Shown: piece by piece, positions 45,958 to 55,629 of the stretch | Position numbering within the stretch: the stretch's first letter is position 1 | Layout of the letters: each line of letters begins with the position of its first letter | NCBI RefSeq assembly: GCF_041228105.1 | Contig: NZ_CP166097.1 | Location: forward strand, 3,162,001-3,226,000 | DNA: 64,000 nucleotides | Source of the DNA: Pectobacterium aroidearum | GTDB lineage: Bacteria; Pseudomonadota; Gammaproteobacteria; Enterobacterales; Enterobacteriaceae | Direction of reading: 5' to 3' | Notes under the pieces: model-generated | Databases searched by the model: none | Seen by the model: only the letters and a program-made list of their open reading frames with translations | What the model was told of the DNA's origin: nothing | Position numbers and translations under genes: made by a program

Positions 45958-46494
45958 TCAGCGTTTGGCGTCACGGTTCCACGGCATTTTCATTAACAGC
46001 CTTGCCATACCGCAAAAACCGGTTACCCCAGCAAACAGCAACCCAACCCCTACAAAACCAGAGAGCAGGAAGAAAGCGCTGCTTACGCTGTAACCCAGTA
46101 ATACACCACTCAGAATAAGTGCACCAGCGGCGATTTGAACCTGCCGCATGAGTTCAATCGGCTGCTTAAGATTCACCTCTGTCGGAAACCCCGCCTTTTT
46201 CCATGCGGCCATTCCCCCTTCCAGAAGAAAAACCGTTGCGGGTGACGCCGCCTGTGCCAGCAAGCCAGCATTCTGTTCCGAACGCATGCCGGATAAGCAG
46301 TGGAAAATCACCGTTTGGCCTTCCCTGCCATCATCGGGGAGAACATATCCGGCAGAGGAATTCAGCGGCTGCAACCTCGCTTGTGCGATGTGCTCGCGGG
46401 CGTACTCTTCCGGCTGGCGAATATCAATCAGTATCGCCCCTTCATCTAACAATTTGCGGGCCTGAGCAGGTGAGATAGCAAGTGGTGTTGGCAT
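45958..46494 (-). CDS. ygaP: Membrane-anchored rhodanese YgaP
   Basis: A thiosulfate:cyanide sulfurtransferase with an N-terminal rhodanese domain ([16 protein letters not shown]; active-site loop CLSGMRS with the catalytic Cys) and a C-terminal membrane part with two helices ([40 protein letters not shown]). 178 residues, close to E. coli YgaP. ATG follows GAGG. In E. coli the gene pairs with the ArsR-type repressor ygaV; no such gene is next to it here. Confidence 0.93.
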   Translation of the reverse strand: MPTPLAISPAQARKLLDEGAILIDIRQPEEYAREHIAQARLQPLNSSAGYVLPDDGREGQTVIFHCLSGMRSEQNAGLLAQAASPATVFLLEGGMAAWKKAGFPTEVNLKQPIELMRQVQIAAGALILSGVLLGYSVSSAFFLLSGFVGVGLLFAGVTGFCGMARLLMKMPWNRDAKR

Positions 46495-46601
46495 GATCGT
46501 GATCCTCTTTTGAGCCGCGGAAACCCGTCATAATGCAACTGCTCAGCGTAGCGCTAAGTCGGTAAGGAAGGTGATATCGCTGATGGTAAGCGTGCCACCG
46601 T

Positions 46602-46638
46602 TAATTTAGATAAATCTAATTAAGTAAAATCTAAATTA
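46602..46638. promoter_or_regulatory. AT-rich nested palindromes, possible operator
   Basis: TTAGAT-AA-ATCTAA is nested within TAATTTAGAT...ATCTAAATTA. It lies 108 bp upstream of the ygaP start in the 46495-46901 gap, which separates it from the MATE gene. Such dyads suit an ArsR-type repressor. I see nothing else in the gap. Confidence 0.45.
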
Positions 46639-46901
46639 AATAATAGGCGCGTGCAACAACTTTCCATGCGAGGAAAGCAATCCAGGCTGGACATCGATTT
46701 GGCGACTGATACTCTGTAAACAGGAACGCTATTTTAAAAAACAGCCATACTGCCGCGAGCGTACAAAATGGTTCAGACACGGTATGGATAAGTCACTGTA
46801 TCAATTACGTATCATGCAAAAGTAATGCTATTTGCGAGCCACCTTAATGGCTCTGTTTACCGCACCGACTGGGAAACCTGAGATCGATCCAAGACCGTTT
46901 C

Positions 46902-48308
46902 ATGAAAAAATTAAAAGATACAGACTGGTATAAAAAGCGTTACTCCAACCGTGTTCTCTTCTGGAGAGAAATCTCACCGCTCGCCTTCCCTATCTTTATT
47001 GAAGGCCTTTGCGTCGTGTTGATGGGGGTTTTCAGCACCTTCCTGGTCAGTTGGCTGGGGAAAGAAGCGATGGCGGCCGTCGGTTTGGCTGATAGCTTCA
47101 ATATGGTCATCATCGCCTTCTTTACCGCCGTCGCGTTGGGGACCGCCGTTGTTGTGGCTTTCAGCATAGGACAACGCAATAGAAAGCAGGCGCGTTCTGC
47201 TGCTCGCCAGTCGATGTCATTACTGGTTCTGTCATCGTTTCTGTTAGTCGCGTTAGTTGAATTCGCCGGTTCAGCGATTATCGATTTGATCGCCGGACAG
47301 GCCGACGCACAGGTTAAAGCACTCGCCCTCACGTTCCTTCGCTGGACAGTATGGGGATACCCTGCTGTCGCCATCGCGCTGGTCGGCTGTGGCGCATTGC
47401 GGGGTGCCGGCAATACCAAGTTACCCATGGTCATCAACATTGGGATGAACATCCTCAATATTGCCATCAGCAGCCTGCTGATTTACGGTGCCTTTTCCTG
47501 GAATGGCCTCGGTTTTATTGGTGCTGGTATCGGGATTACCATTTCACGCTATATCGGTGCGGTATTCGTGATTCTGACGCTGATGCACGGTTTTAACGGC
47601 GCGCTGCGTATTCCCTTCAAGTCTTACTTTGCACCTTTTACCCTGTCGATCCTCTATGAAGTGCTCAGTATTGGTATTCCCGCCAGCATAGAATCCGTGA
47701 TGTTTAACATCGGCAAGCTGATCACACAGCGCTTTGTGGCGGGTATGGGAACCGAAGTCATCGCCGGAAACTTTATTGCTTTCTCTATCTCAACGCTGAT
47801 CAACCTTCCCGGCAATTCACTCGGCGCAGCCGCCACCATTATTGTGGGCACACGGCTGGGGAAAGGCCAAATCATGCAATCGACCCGCCAATTGAAGTAT
47901 ATCTTCTGGCTGTCCAATATTGGGCTATGCGCACTCGCCGTATTATCGGTACCCAGCGCCAGCTTTTTGGCATCGTTTTACACCAATGAGCCGGAAGTTA
48001 TCGAAGTGGCAAAACATCTCTTGTGGCTCAACGCGCTATTTATGCCAATCTGGGGAGCGGCCTGGGTGCTCCCTGCCGGCCTGAAAGGGGCGAAAGACGC
48101 CAGCTACACCATGTGGGTGGCAATGGCAGGCATGTGGGGATGTCGGGTCATCGCAGGCTATATCCTCGGTGTGATGCTTGGTTTTGGCGTGATTGGCGTG
48201 TGGATGGGGATGTTCTTTGACTGGATTGTCCGCGGCTTCTTCTATTACCGCCGCCTGATGAGCGGACGCTGGCTATGGCGTTATCGCTCCCCCACGGACA
48301 AAGCATAG
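46902..48308 (+). CDS. MATE-family multidrug efflux transporter
   Basis: A 468-residue inner-membrane exporter with twelve predicted helices in two homologous halves. The first starts REISPLAFPIFIEGLCVVLM, the second LSIGIPASIESVMFNIGKLI. The conserved RGAGNTKLPM and LKGAKDASYT loops at equivalent positions are MATE signatures. It is of the EmmdR/YeeO type, driven by ion gradients. Substrates cannot be read from the sequence. It is convergent with the MFS gene 38 bp downstream. Confidence 0.9.
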   Translation: MKKLKDTDWYKKRYSNRVLFWREISPLAFPIFIEGLCVVLMGVFSTFLVSWLGKEAMAAVGLADSFNMVIIAFFTAVALGTAVVVAFSIGQRNRKQARSAARQSMSLLVLSSFLLVALVEFAGSAIIDLIAGQADAQVKALALTFLRWTVWGYPAVAIALVGCGALRGAGNTKLPMVINIGMNILNIAISSLLIYGAFSWNGLGFIGAGIGITISRYIGAVFVILTLMHGFNGALRIPFKSYFAPFTLSILYEVLSIGIPASIESVMFNIGKLITQRFVAGMGTEVIAGNFIAFSISTLINLPGNSLGAAATIIVGTRLGKGQIMQSTRQLKYIFWLSNIGLCALAVLSVPSASFLASFYTNEPEVIEVAKHLLWLNALFMPIWGAAWVLPAGLKGAKDASYTMWVAMAGMWGCRVIAGYILGVMLGFGVIGVWMGMFFDWIVRGFFYYRRLMSGRWLWRYRSPTDKA

Positions 48309-48346
48309 CGAGCGGGTTTCCGCTCGCTGACAACACAACAAACGGC

Positions 48347-49516
48347 TTAGCGACTCGCGCTTTTCACTGGAGCAAAACGCGTCGCCATGAGGATCAACAC
48401 GACCACACCAACGGTCATAATCATCCAAGCCTGTTCCAGCCCTGCGGTATGCTGGCGTATAAAACCCGCCAGCAAAGGCATCAGGCTGGCGAGGATGTAG
48501 CCGCCGCCTTGCACAAAGCCCATCAGTGAACCAGTCTTATGCGATTCCGTCACCTGATCCAACGCCACAATCAACGACAGCGGGAATAGTGCGCCAATAC
48601 CAATCCCCAGCATAATAATAATCGGATACGTGAACGTCAGCGGCACCACGATCAGTCCAATCATCCCCACCAGCATCACGATCAGAATAGGAAGTAGCAG
48701 TTTGCGCCGATCGGGGAAGTGGTTGATGAATGTGGACACCAGCAAACCGGAAATCACCTCCGTCAGCGTTAATCCCCCCAACATCAGGCCACTTTGCGTC
48801 GCATCTAATCCCAGTTGAATGTAATACGGTGGCAACCATGCCAGCACCAGCGTATACGCGCCCGTACCAATACCAAAGAACACCATCAGCAGCCAGTCCA
48901 TTCCGCTTCGACGCGTTGCTACAACAGCCGCCGTGTCCTGCTTCGCGGTATACGCTTTAGGGACACACCGCCAGGCCACCGTGGCAACCAGCGCTACAAT
49001 CCCCCAACAGGCCAGCGCGCTTTGCCAGCCCCACGCATTTGCCAGCGGAGAAACGGATGAAGCCGCAAATGCTGCACCGGTCATAATCGCCGTGGTGTAA
49101 AAACCCATCAGGAGGCTACTATGGCGGCCAAAATGGAGCTTGATAAACGACGGCACCAGCGCCTGAATCAAGGCAATCCCGATCCCGGCAAGCGCGGCGC
49201 TAACCAGCAGAGCAATGCCGCTATTCAGCCACCAGCGTGCGCTACACGCCAGGGCAATCACCACAATACCCAGCGTGATTCCCCGATATTCTCCAAGGCG
49301 AGCCTGCAACTGGCCGCCATATAACGCACACCACCCCATAGCGAACACGGGGAGCGTAGTTAACATACCCGCCATACTGTCATCCAGACCCGTTGCGGCC
49401 TGAATCTGATTCAGCAACGGACCAATCCCTGCCAGTACAGGTCGTAAATTCAATCCCAATAGGATAATCGTGAAGAAAAGAAAAGCCCGCGTGCGGGCCG
49501 TTGATGTCACTACCAT
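48347..49516 (-). CDS. CynX/NimT-family MFS transporter
   Basis: A 389-residue, twelve-helix transporter. LLGLNLRPVLAGIGPLLNQI and MAGMLTTLPVFAMGWCALYG resemble the CynX group (cyanate and 2-nitroimidazole transporters). The C-terminal half keeps FPDRRKLLLPILIVM and GIGIGALFPLSLIVALDQV. I chose ATG 49516 with GAGG six bases upstream over an ATG eight codons earlier. No cyn genes are nearby, so cyanate transport is not implied. Confidence 0.85.
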   Translation of the reverse strand: MVVTSTARTRAFLFFTIILLGLNLRPVLAGIGPLLNQIQAATGLDDSMAGMLTTLPVFAMGWCALYGGQLQARLGEYRGITLGIVVIALACSARWWLNSGIALLVSAALAGIGIALIQALVPSFIKLHFGRHSSLLMGFYTTAIMTGAAFAASSVSPLANAWGWQSALACWGIVALVATVAWRCVPKAYTAKQDTAAVVATRRSGMDWLLMVFFGIGTGAYTLVLAWLPPYYIQLGLDATQSGLMLGGLTLTEVISGLLVSTFINHFPDRRKLLLPILIVMLVGMIGLIVVPLTFTYPIIIMLGIGIGALFPLSLIVALDQVTESHKTGSLMGFVQGGGYILASLMPLLAGFIRQHTAGLEQAWMIMTVGVVVLILMATRFAPVKSASR

Positions 49517-49781
49517 GTATAACCTCAATAGCTTGAGCAAATCATTGCTGCCTGATGATCAATATCTTCACACAAAGAATCTTAACGTCAAGATAAAATA
49601 TGATGACAGACCGATACACATGCTTTTGCTTAACCGTGGCAAGAACACCTGAATAGCGACTGGCGGGAAAGTGACTGGCTAAAAGACTGGCGAAACTCGT
49701 CACGGGTTTGACAAACTGTCATAGAAAAACGTCGCTTACGACGTCCCACAGAGTGGCGGGCAGGAAATTCGCCATAAAAAA

Positions 49782-49805
49782 ATCCGCTCTGAAAAGAGCG
49801 GATTC
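49782..49805 (-). terminator. Terminator of ompX
   Basis: AATCCGCTCT / AGAGCGGATT, loop GAAA, followed on the minus strand by seven T residues. It is 54 bp after the ompX stop. The rest of 49517-49859 holds the upstream region of the MFS gene and no visible gene. Confidence 0.9.
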
Positions 49806-49859
49806 TTCCGACACATCTAACAACCAACGCTGAGGGTAGATAACCCCTACAGGGTTAGA

Positions 49860-50375
49860 TTAGAAACGGTAACCTACGCCAACAGCCCAGGCACCAACGT
49901 CAACACTGCGGATACGGCTTTGTTCGTAACCTACATCCAGAGCAACGTCCTGAATTGGGTTGAACTGAACACCAGCACCGTAGGTGAAGCCATAATCGTC
50001 ATTGCTGCTGTTGTTCTGGCCGTTGGTAGCGTTGTTAGTTACTTTACCGTGGCTGAAACCAACAACACCGTACAGGCTTGCCCAGTCATTCAGACGGTAA
50101 GCTGGACCAGCAGTGAAGCCCATGTACTGGCCTTTGCTGTAGTCGCTGCCATCGCTACCATTTTTTTCCAGGTAGGTGAAAGAGCTAATAACGCCCAGTG
50201 GGTTATTATCTTGCTCATAACGATATTTCAGGTTAAAGCCTTTAACTTTATTTTGTACGCCCTGAGCATCACCTTGAGCATAACCTGCAGTTACAGTACT
50301 TTGACCAGCAAATGCAGAACCTGCGCCAACGGCTAATACACAAGCCAGAGCGGAAAGACACGCGATTTTTTTCAT
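49860..50375 (-). CDS. ompX: Outer membrane protein OmpX
   Basis: An 8-stranded beta-barrel of the Ail/OmpX family, 171 residues. The signal peptide MKKIACLSALACVLAVGAGS ends AFA with mature GQSTVTAGYAQG. The C-terminal strand VGAWAVGVGYRF ends in Phe, the BAM recognition signal. It is divergent from rhtA, as in E. coli. The gap 50376-50751 is AT-rich and holds the two promoters; no gene is visible in it. Confidence 0.96.
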   Translation of the reverse strand: MKKIACLSALACVLAVGAGSAFAGQSTVTAGYAQGDAQGVQNKVKGFNLKYRYEQDNNPLGVISSFTYLEKNGSDGSDYSKGQYMGFTAGPAYRLNDWASLYGVVGFSHGKVTNNATNGQNNSSNDDYGFTYGAGVQFNPIQDVALDVGYEQSRIRSVDVGAWAVGVGYRF

Positions 50376-50751
50376 ATTTACAGCCTCAAATTCATTTTAT
50401 GAAAGACTAACTAACGCCTTAAATATAACAAAGAAGTTCGAAGCTTGCCGCCCTATAAATATTTATCAATTGGCCTTTAGATGTAACAAATATTGTCAAA
50501 AACAACCTATCGCACTAATTACATTGGCTTTTTTATTGTGACAGTTAGATTAAAAATAAATTCACCACAAGGCAGTAAAACAGATAATTCCTAATTTCCC
50601 ACTCAGTTTGTATGCTAACTGAATTGAACAAAAATAAAGCAGTTAAATGATGCGTAAATAAAGGTCAATAAAAGTCAATTCATACCAGACAAATTGTTTA
50701 CAATTGGATATAATAGCAACGGAACGTTATACCTGCTTTAAGGCCAAAAGA

Positions 50752-51639
50752 ATGACCTTATTTTCCCACCGCTCCTCATCGTTTGTACCGGTCTTGCTCA
50801 TCATAATTTCAATGCTTTCTATCCAAAGCGGCGCGGCTTTAGCCAAGAGTCTGTTTCCACTCATTGGCGCTACCGGCGTAACGGCATTGCGCCTGGGAAT
50901 TGGTACGATCATTCTGTGCGTCATCTTCAAACCGTGGCGAATGCGCTTTAGCAGTAACCGCCTGCCGCTGCTGGTATATGGCATCACGCTGGGCGGGATG
51001 AACTTTCTGTTCTATCTCTCACTGCAGACGGTGCCGCTCGGCATTGCTGTTGCACTCGAGTTCACCGGCCCGCTTGCCGTTGCTATGTTAGCTTCACGCA
51101 GGCCTATCGATTTTCTATGGGTTTTTCTGGCCGTTGCCGGGCTATGGTTCTTATTACCGCTGGGTCACAATATCGGCAATGTTGATTTGGTGGGCGCGGC
51201 TTGCGCCGTGGGTGCGGGTGCCTGTTGGGCGCTCTATATTCTGTTTGGGCAAAAAGCAGGCACAAATCATGGGCCGGGAACGGTCGCAATCGGCTCCTGC
51301 ATTGCCGCACTGATTTTCTGCCCTATTGGCGCATATTATGCGGAAAACACGCTGTTTTCGCTATCAATACTCCCGCTCGGTATTGCCGTCGCGGTTCTGT
51401 CCACCGCGCTCCCCTACTCTCTGGAAATGGTGGCGTTGACTCGTCTACCCGCCAGAACGTTCAGCACTCTCATGAGTATGGAACCCGCGATTGCCGCCCT
51501 ATCAGGGATCCTCTTCCTCGGTGAGCACCTATCATTCATACAGTGGATGGCGCTTATCTTTATTATCATCGCCTCAATAGGCGCAACGTTGACAATAAAA
51601 CCCGCAGGTGCGGCCAATGTGACAACTCAAACAGAATGA
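50752..51639 (+). CDS. rhtA: Threonine/homoserine exporter RhtA
   Basis: A 295-residue, ten-helix exporter of the DMT/EamA superfamily, with two EamA repeats. SIQSGAALAKSLFPLIGATG, TVPLGIAVALEFTGPLAVAM and LSTALPYSLEMVALTRLPAR match E. coli RhtA closely. I chose ATG 50752, with AAGG eight bases upstream; an in-frame ATG 16 codons earlier has no homology. Its 3' end overlaps the convergent kinase gene by 13 bp. Confidence 0.94.
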   Translation: MTLFSHRSSSFVPVLLIIISMLSIQSGAALAKSLFPLIGATGVTALRLGIGTIILCVIFKPWRMRFSSNRLPLLVYGITLGGMNFLFYLSLQTVPLGIAVALEFTGPLAVAMLASRRPIDFLWVFLAVAGLWFLLPLGHNIGNVDLVGAACAVGAGACWALYILFGQKAGTNHGPGTVAIGSCIAALIFCPIGAYYAENTLFSLSILPLGIAVAVLSTALPYSLEMVALTRLPARTFSTLMSMEPAIAALSGILFLGEHLSFIQWMALIFIIIASIGATLTIKPAGAANVTTQTE

Positions 51640-52178
51640 AGGGGTATTTCCTCGGGAAAATGTTGCAGAAAAGTTTCACATTCTCGAGGAGAACGCAGCG
51701 TAATAAAGTGAATATGCTGATAACGCGGGTCGGCTAAATCCGCTAAATACCGCTTCCGGTTTCTTGAATAGGTTTTTATTGTCCAAAGGATAATTGATTT
51801 TCGGCTAAAGAAACTACGGAGAAAAGATTCTTTGTTTCCCGTGCCAATCCAGAGTTCCTCTTTGTGCCATGCCCGAGCACAGGCACGCCGAATCGCCTGA
51901 AAAAGGGTGCGGGTAAAACCGTAGTCAACCCAAACCACAACATCAACATTGCGCCATTTGATATCACGCGTGCGATTATAGTTACCATCCAGCACCCAAC
52001 TTTCAGGCTCCAGTGCGCTTTCAAGCCGTTGAAAAAAATCGATATCTGTCCGCTCCTGCCAGTCCTTCAGCCAGAACAACGCATCCATTTCAATGTACGG
52101 AATAGCCAACTTTTCAGACAAGCGGCGAGCAAGTGTCGATTTACCACTTCCACTGGTGCCAATAATGTTCACTCTCAT
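51627..52178 (-). CDS. P-loop adenylate-kinase-like protein (FlaR/topology-modulation type)
   Basis: A 183-residue P-loop NTPase. Walker A is IIGTSGSGKST at residues 5-15, followed by PYIEMDALFWLKDWQ, the D-A-L-F/W motif of the FlaR-type group, and GNYNRTRDI. The substrate is unknown; such proteins are often called topology modulation proteins. Its last codons overlap the rhtA end on the other strand. The gap 52179-52526 holds the dps upstream region and no gene. Confidence 0.8.
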   Translation of the reverse strand: MRVNIIGTSGSGKSTLARRLSEKLAIPYIEMDALFWLKDWQERTDIDFFQRLESALEPESWVLDGNYNRTRDIKWRNVDVVVWVDYGFTRTLFQAIRRACARAWHKEELWIGTGNKESFLRSFFSRKSIILWTIKTYSRNRKRYLADLADPRYQHIHFITLRSPRECETFLQHFPEEIPLHSV

Positions 52179-52526
52179 CCTGCACGACTCCCTTTACTGG
52201 CATGCAATATTCTTCAGAAGGAAAACAACGCTGCAATCTTATTTGCATAAAGATAGCTGTCAAATAATAACTATTTTCATCTAAGCGATGATGATATTTA
52301 TCAAAATATGAGATTATGTTTCAGGGAGTAATTAAAATATTGCAATAACATTGCTACCTGCCACATTATTGATATCAGATAAATCCTGACTACAAATACC
52401 CACAATATCGTTATGCTAAAGCTATTCATTTGATAGGTGATTCTTTTCAATATTAATTTTTATCACTGCTATAATTAATCACGTTGAACAGTAAGACTAT
52501 GAATAATTAAAGAGAGGATAACTATT

Positions 52527-53030
52527 ATGTCTACCGCCAAACTCGTGAAATCAGCCCCGTCCGCACTGCTTTACACTCGCAATGATTTGGATGATAGCGT
52601 TAAGACCTCGACGATCGCGCTGTTAAACCAACTGGTTGTTGATTTCATCGACCTGTCATTGATTACCAAACAGGCGCACTGGAATATGCGCGGTGCAAAC
52701 TTCATCGCCGTTCACGAAATGCTGGATGGCTTCCGCACCTCGATTATTGACCATCAGGATACCATCGCCGAGCGCGTGGTGCAGATAGGCGGTGTCGCAC
52801 TGGGTACTGTGCAAATTGTGGGTAAACAAACCTCGCTGAAAAGCTATCCAACCAACATCCATAGCGTTCAGGATCATCTGAAGGCGCTGGCGGAACGTTA
52901 TGCGATTGTCGCCAACAACGTACGTAAGGCAATTGGTAAAACGGAAGATGAGGCCTCTGCAGACATTCTGACCGCCGCATCACGCGATCTGGATCAGTTC
53001 CTGTGGTTCATTGAATCAAACATTGAATAA
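52527..53030 (+). CDS. dps: DNA starvation/stationary phase protection protein Dps
   Basis: A 167-residue ferritin-like protein that forms dodecamers, binds DNA and oxidises iron with peroxide. The ferroxidase residues are in [20 protein letters not shown] and [20 protein letters not shown], and the C-terminal helix ends [10 protein letters not shown]. The Lys/Ser-containing N-terminal tail ([16 protein letters not shown]) is the DNA-binding element. ATG follows GAGAGGATAACTATT. Confidence 0.97.
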   Translation: MSTAKLVKSAPSALLYTRNDLDDSVKTSTIALLNQLVVDFIDLSLITKQAHWNMRGANFIAVHEMLDGFRTSIIDHQDTIAERVVQIGGVALGTVQIVGKQTSLKSYPTNIHSVQDHLKALAERYAIVANNVRKAIGKTEDEASADILTAASRDLDQFLWFIESNIE

Positions 53031-53058
53031 TCGGCATTATCATTCCGAGAACACTTTC

Positions 53059-53080
53059 AAGGCTGCTTAGGCAGCCTTTT
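53059..53080 (+). terminator. Terminator of dps
   Basis: AAGGCTGC / GCAGCCTT with TTAG loop and T-tail, 28 bp after the stop. The rest of 53081-53428 is the upstream region of glnH; I could not identify a sigma54 promoter in it with confidence. Confidence 0.9.
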
Positions 53081-53428
53081 TACTGTCGCTTTCCCCGCTA
53101 GCCCCCTCTTTACAGGTAAAACCCGCACAAACCACGCATTTTATCCGTTAATACGCTCAAAAAATTAGCTTTTGCCTCCATTAATTGGCCATAACGCTAA
53201 TCAACGGTTGTTTCCCTCGTATAAATCAGTTAATCATAGCAGCGCCTTGCCTGAGCGAATCGGAGGTGAAAATTTCACCGCTGGCAGGGCAATAAATAAA
53301 AGCAACAGGTTAAGCACAACGCAGGGTAACTGACTCAGGTTTCACTTTCGCACGATGTACTATGCTTACAACACGCTTAAACACCTGTAAAACAAAAAGC
53401 TCCCACAACTGCTAATAGGAAGGATTTG

Positions 53429-54175
53429 ATGAAATCACTACTTAAGGCCTCTTTGGCTGCACTGACGCTGATGATGAGCGTATCTAGCTATGCTGCTGAA
53501 AAAGAACTGATTGTCGCCACAGACACCGCGTTCGTCCCTTTTGAGTTCAAACAAGGCGACAAGTACGTCGGTTTTGACATCGATCTCTGGGATGCTATCG
53601 CTAAACAGCTCAACCTGAAGTACACCCTGAAGCCAATGGACTTCGGCGGCATTATTCCTGCACTGCAAACACGTAACATCGATCTGGCGCTGGCAGGTAT
53701 TACCATCACTGAAGAGCGCAAAAAAGCAATCGATTTCTCTGACGGCTACTACAACAGCGGCCTGCTGGTGATGGTCAAAGCGGACAACAACGACATCAAA
53801 GGCGAGCAGGATTTAGCCGGTAAAGTACTGGCGGTGAAGAGCGGCACAGGTTCTGTTGATTACGCGAAAGCCAATATCAAAACCAAAGATCTGCGCCAGT
53901 TCCCGAACATCGACAATGCCTATATGGAACTGGGCACCAACCGTGCTGACGCTGTGCTGCACGACACGCCAAATATTCTCTACTTCATCAAAACCGCAGG
54001 CAATGGCCAGTTTAAAGCGGTAGGTGATTCCATTAAAGCCCAGCAATACGGCATCGCGTTCCCGAAAGGCAGCAACGAACTGCGTGAAAAAGTGAATGGC
54101 GCCCTGAAAACACTGCGTGAAAACGGCACTTATGCTGAGATCTACAAGAAGTGGTTTGGCGTAGAACCTAAGTAA
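53429..54175 (+). CDS. glnH: Glutamine ABC transporter periplasmic binding protein GlnH
   Basis: A 248-residue solute-binding protein. The signal peptide [20 protein letters not shown] ends YAA with mature [13 protein letters not shown]. Family motifs include [20 protein letters not shown] and [20 protein letters not shown]. It delivers glutamine to GlnPQ. I chose ATG 53429 after GGAAGG over the overlapping TTG one codon earlier. It heads the glnHPQ operon. Confidence 0.97.
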   Translation: MKSLLKASLAALTLMMSVSSYAAEKELIVATDTAFVPFEFKQGDKYVGFDIDLWDAIAKQLNLKYTLKPMDFGGIIPALQTRNIDLALAGITITEERKKAIDFSDGYYNSGLLVMVKADNNDIKGEQDLAGKVLAVKSGTGSVDYAKANIKTKDLRQFPNIDNAYMELGTNRADAVLHDTPNILYFIKTAGNGQFKAVGDSIKAQQYGIAFPKGSNELREKVNGALKTLRENGTYAEIYKKWFGVEPK

Positions 54176-54201
54176 TTGCCGATTTAATCTGGAGATATTC
54201 C

Positions 54202-54857
54202 ATGCAGTTTGACTGGAGTGCCATTTGGCCTTCTCTGCCCCTCCTGATGGAAGGGGCAAAAATGACGTTGTTGATTTCTGTACTGGGTCTGCTTGGCGGC
54301 CTGGTGATTGGCGTGGTCGCGGGTTTTGCCCGTGCCTACGGCGGCTGGTTCTCCAGCCGCATCTCGCTCGTTTTTATTGAAATTATCCGCGGTACCCCGA
54401 TTGTTGTGCAGGTGATGTTTATTTACTTCGCCTTGCCGATGATTTTCACGTCCGTGCGAATTGACCCTTTTGCCGCTGCTGTAGTGACCATCATGATTAA
54501 CTCTGGTGCTTACATTGCAGAAATTACTCGCGGTTCAGTACTGTCAATTCATAATGGCTTCCGTGAAGCAGGTCTGGCACTTGGGCTGTCTCGCCGCGCG
54601 ACGCTACGCCACGTCATTGCCCCGCTTGCCCTGCGCCGCATGTTACCGCCGCTGGGTAACCAGTGGATTATCAGCATCAAAGATACGTCACTGTTTATTG
54701 TTATCGGCGTCGCTGAACTGACTCGTTCAGGACAGGAAATCATCGCGGGCAACTTCCGTGCGCTGGAAATCTGGACTGCGGTTGCCATTATTTACCTGTG
54801 CATCACGCTGATCCTCAGCTTTATTCTGCGTCGTCTGGAAAGAAGACTTAAGATTAT

Positions 54858-54861
<4 letters not shown>
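54202..54861 (+). CDS. glnP: Glutamine ABC transporter permease GlnP
   Basis: A 219-residue inner-membrane permease of the HisMQ type with about five helices. [20 protein letters not shown] and the cytoplasmic EAA loop [20 protein letters not shown] are diagnostic; the latter contacts the ATPase GlnQ. It starts 26 bp after glnH and overlaps glnQ by 4 bp. Confidence 0.97.
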
Positions 54862-55580
<719 letters not shown>

Positions 55581-55585
55581 TCAAC

Positions 55586-55610
55586 AAGGGGGCTTCGCCC
55601 CCCTTTCTCT
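55586..55610 (+). terminator. Terminator of glnHPQ
   Basis: AAGGGGGC / GCCCCCCTT hairpin with TTC loop and a pyrimidine-rich tail right after the glnQ stop. Confidence 0.85.
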
Positions 55611-55629
55611 TCTTCGATATTAGCGAATG

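Noticed and set aside
49920..50336. 138-codon frame opposite ompX
   Set aside because: Antisense shadow of a strongly coding beta-barrel gene.
53081..53428. Sigma54/NtrC promoter of glnH
   Set aside because: Expected from E. coli, but no clear GG-N10-GC element could be placed with confidence.
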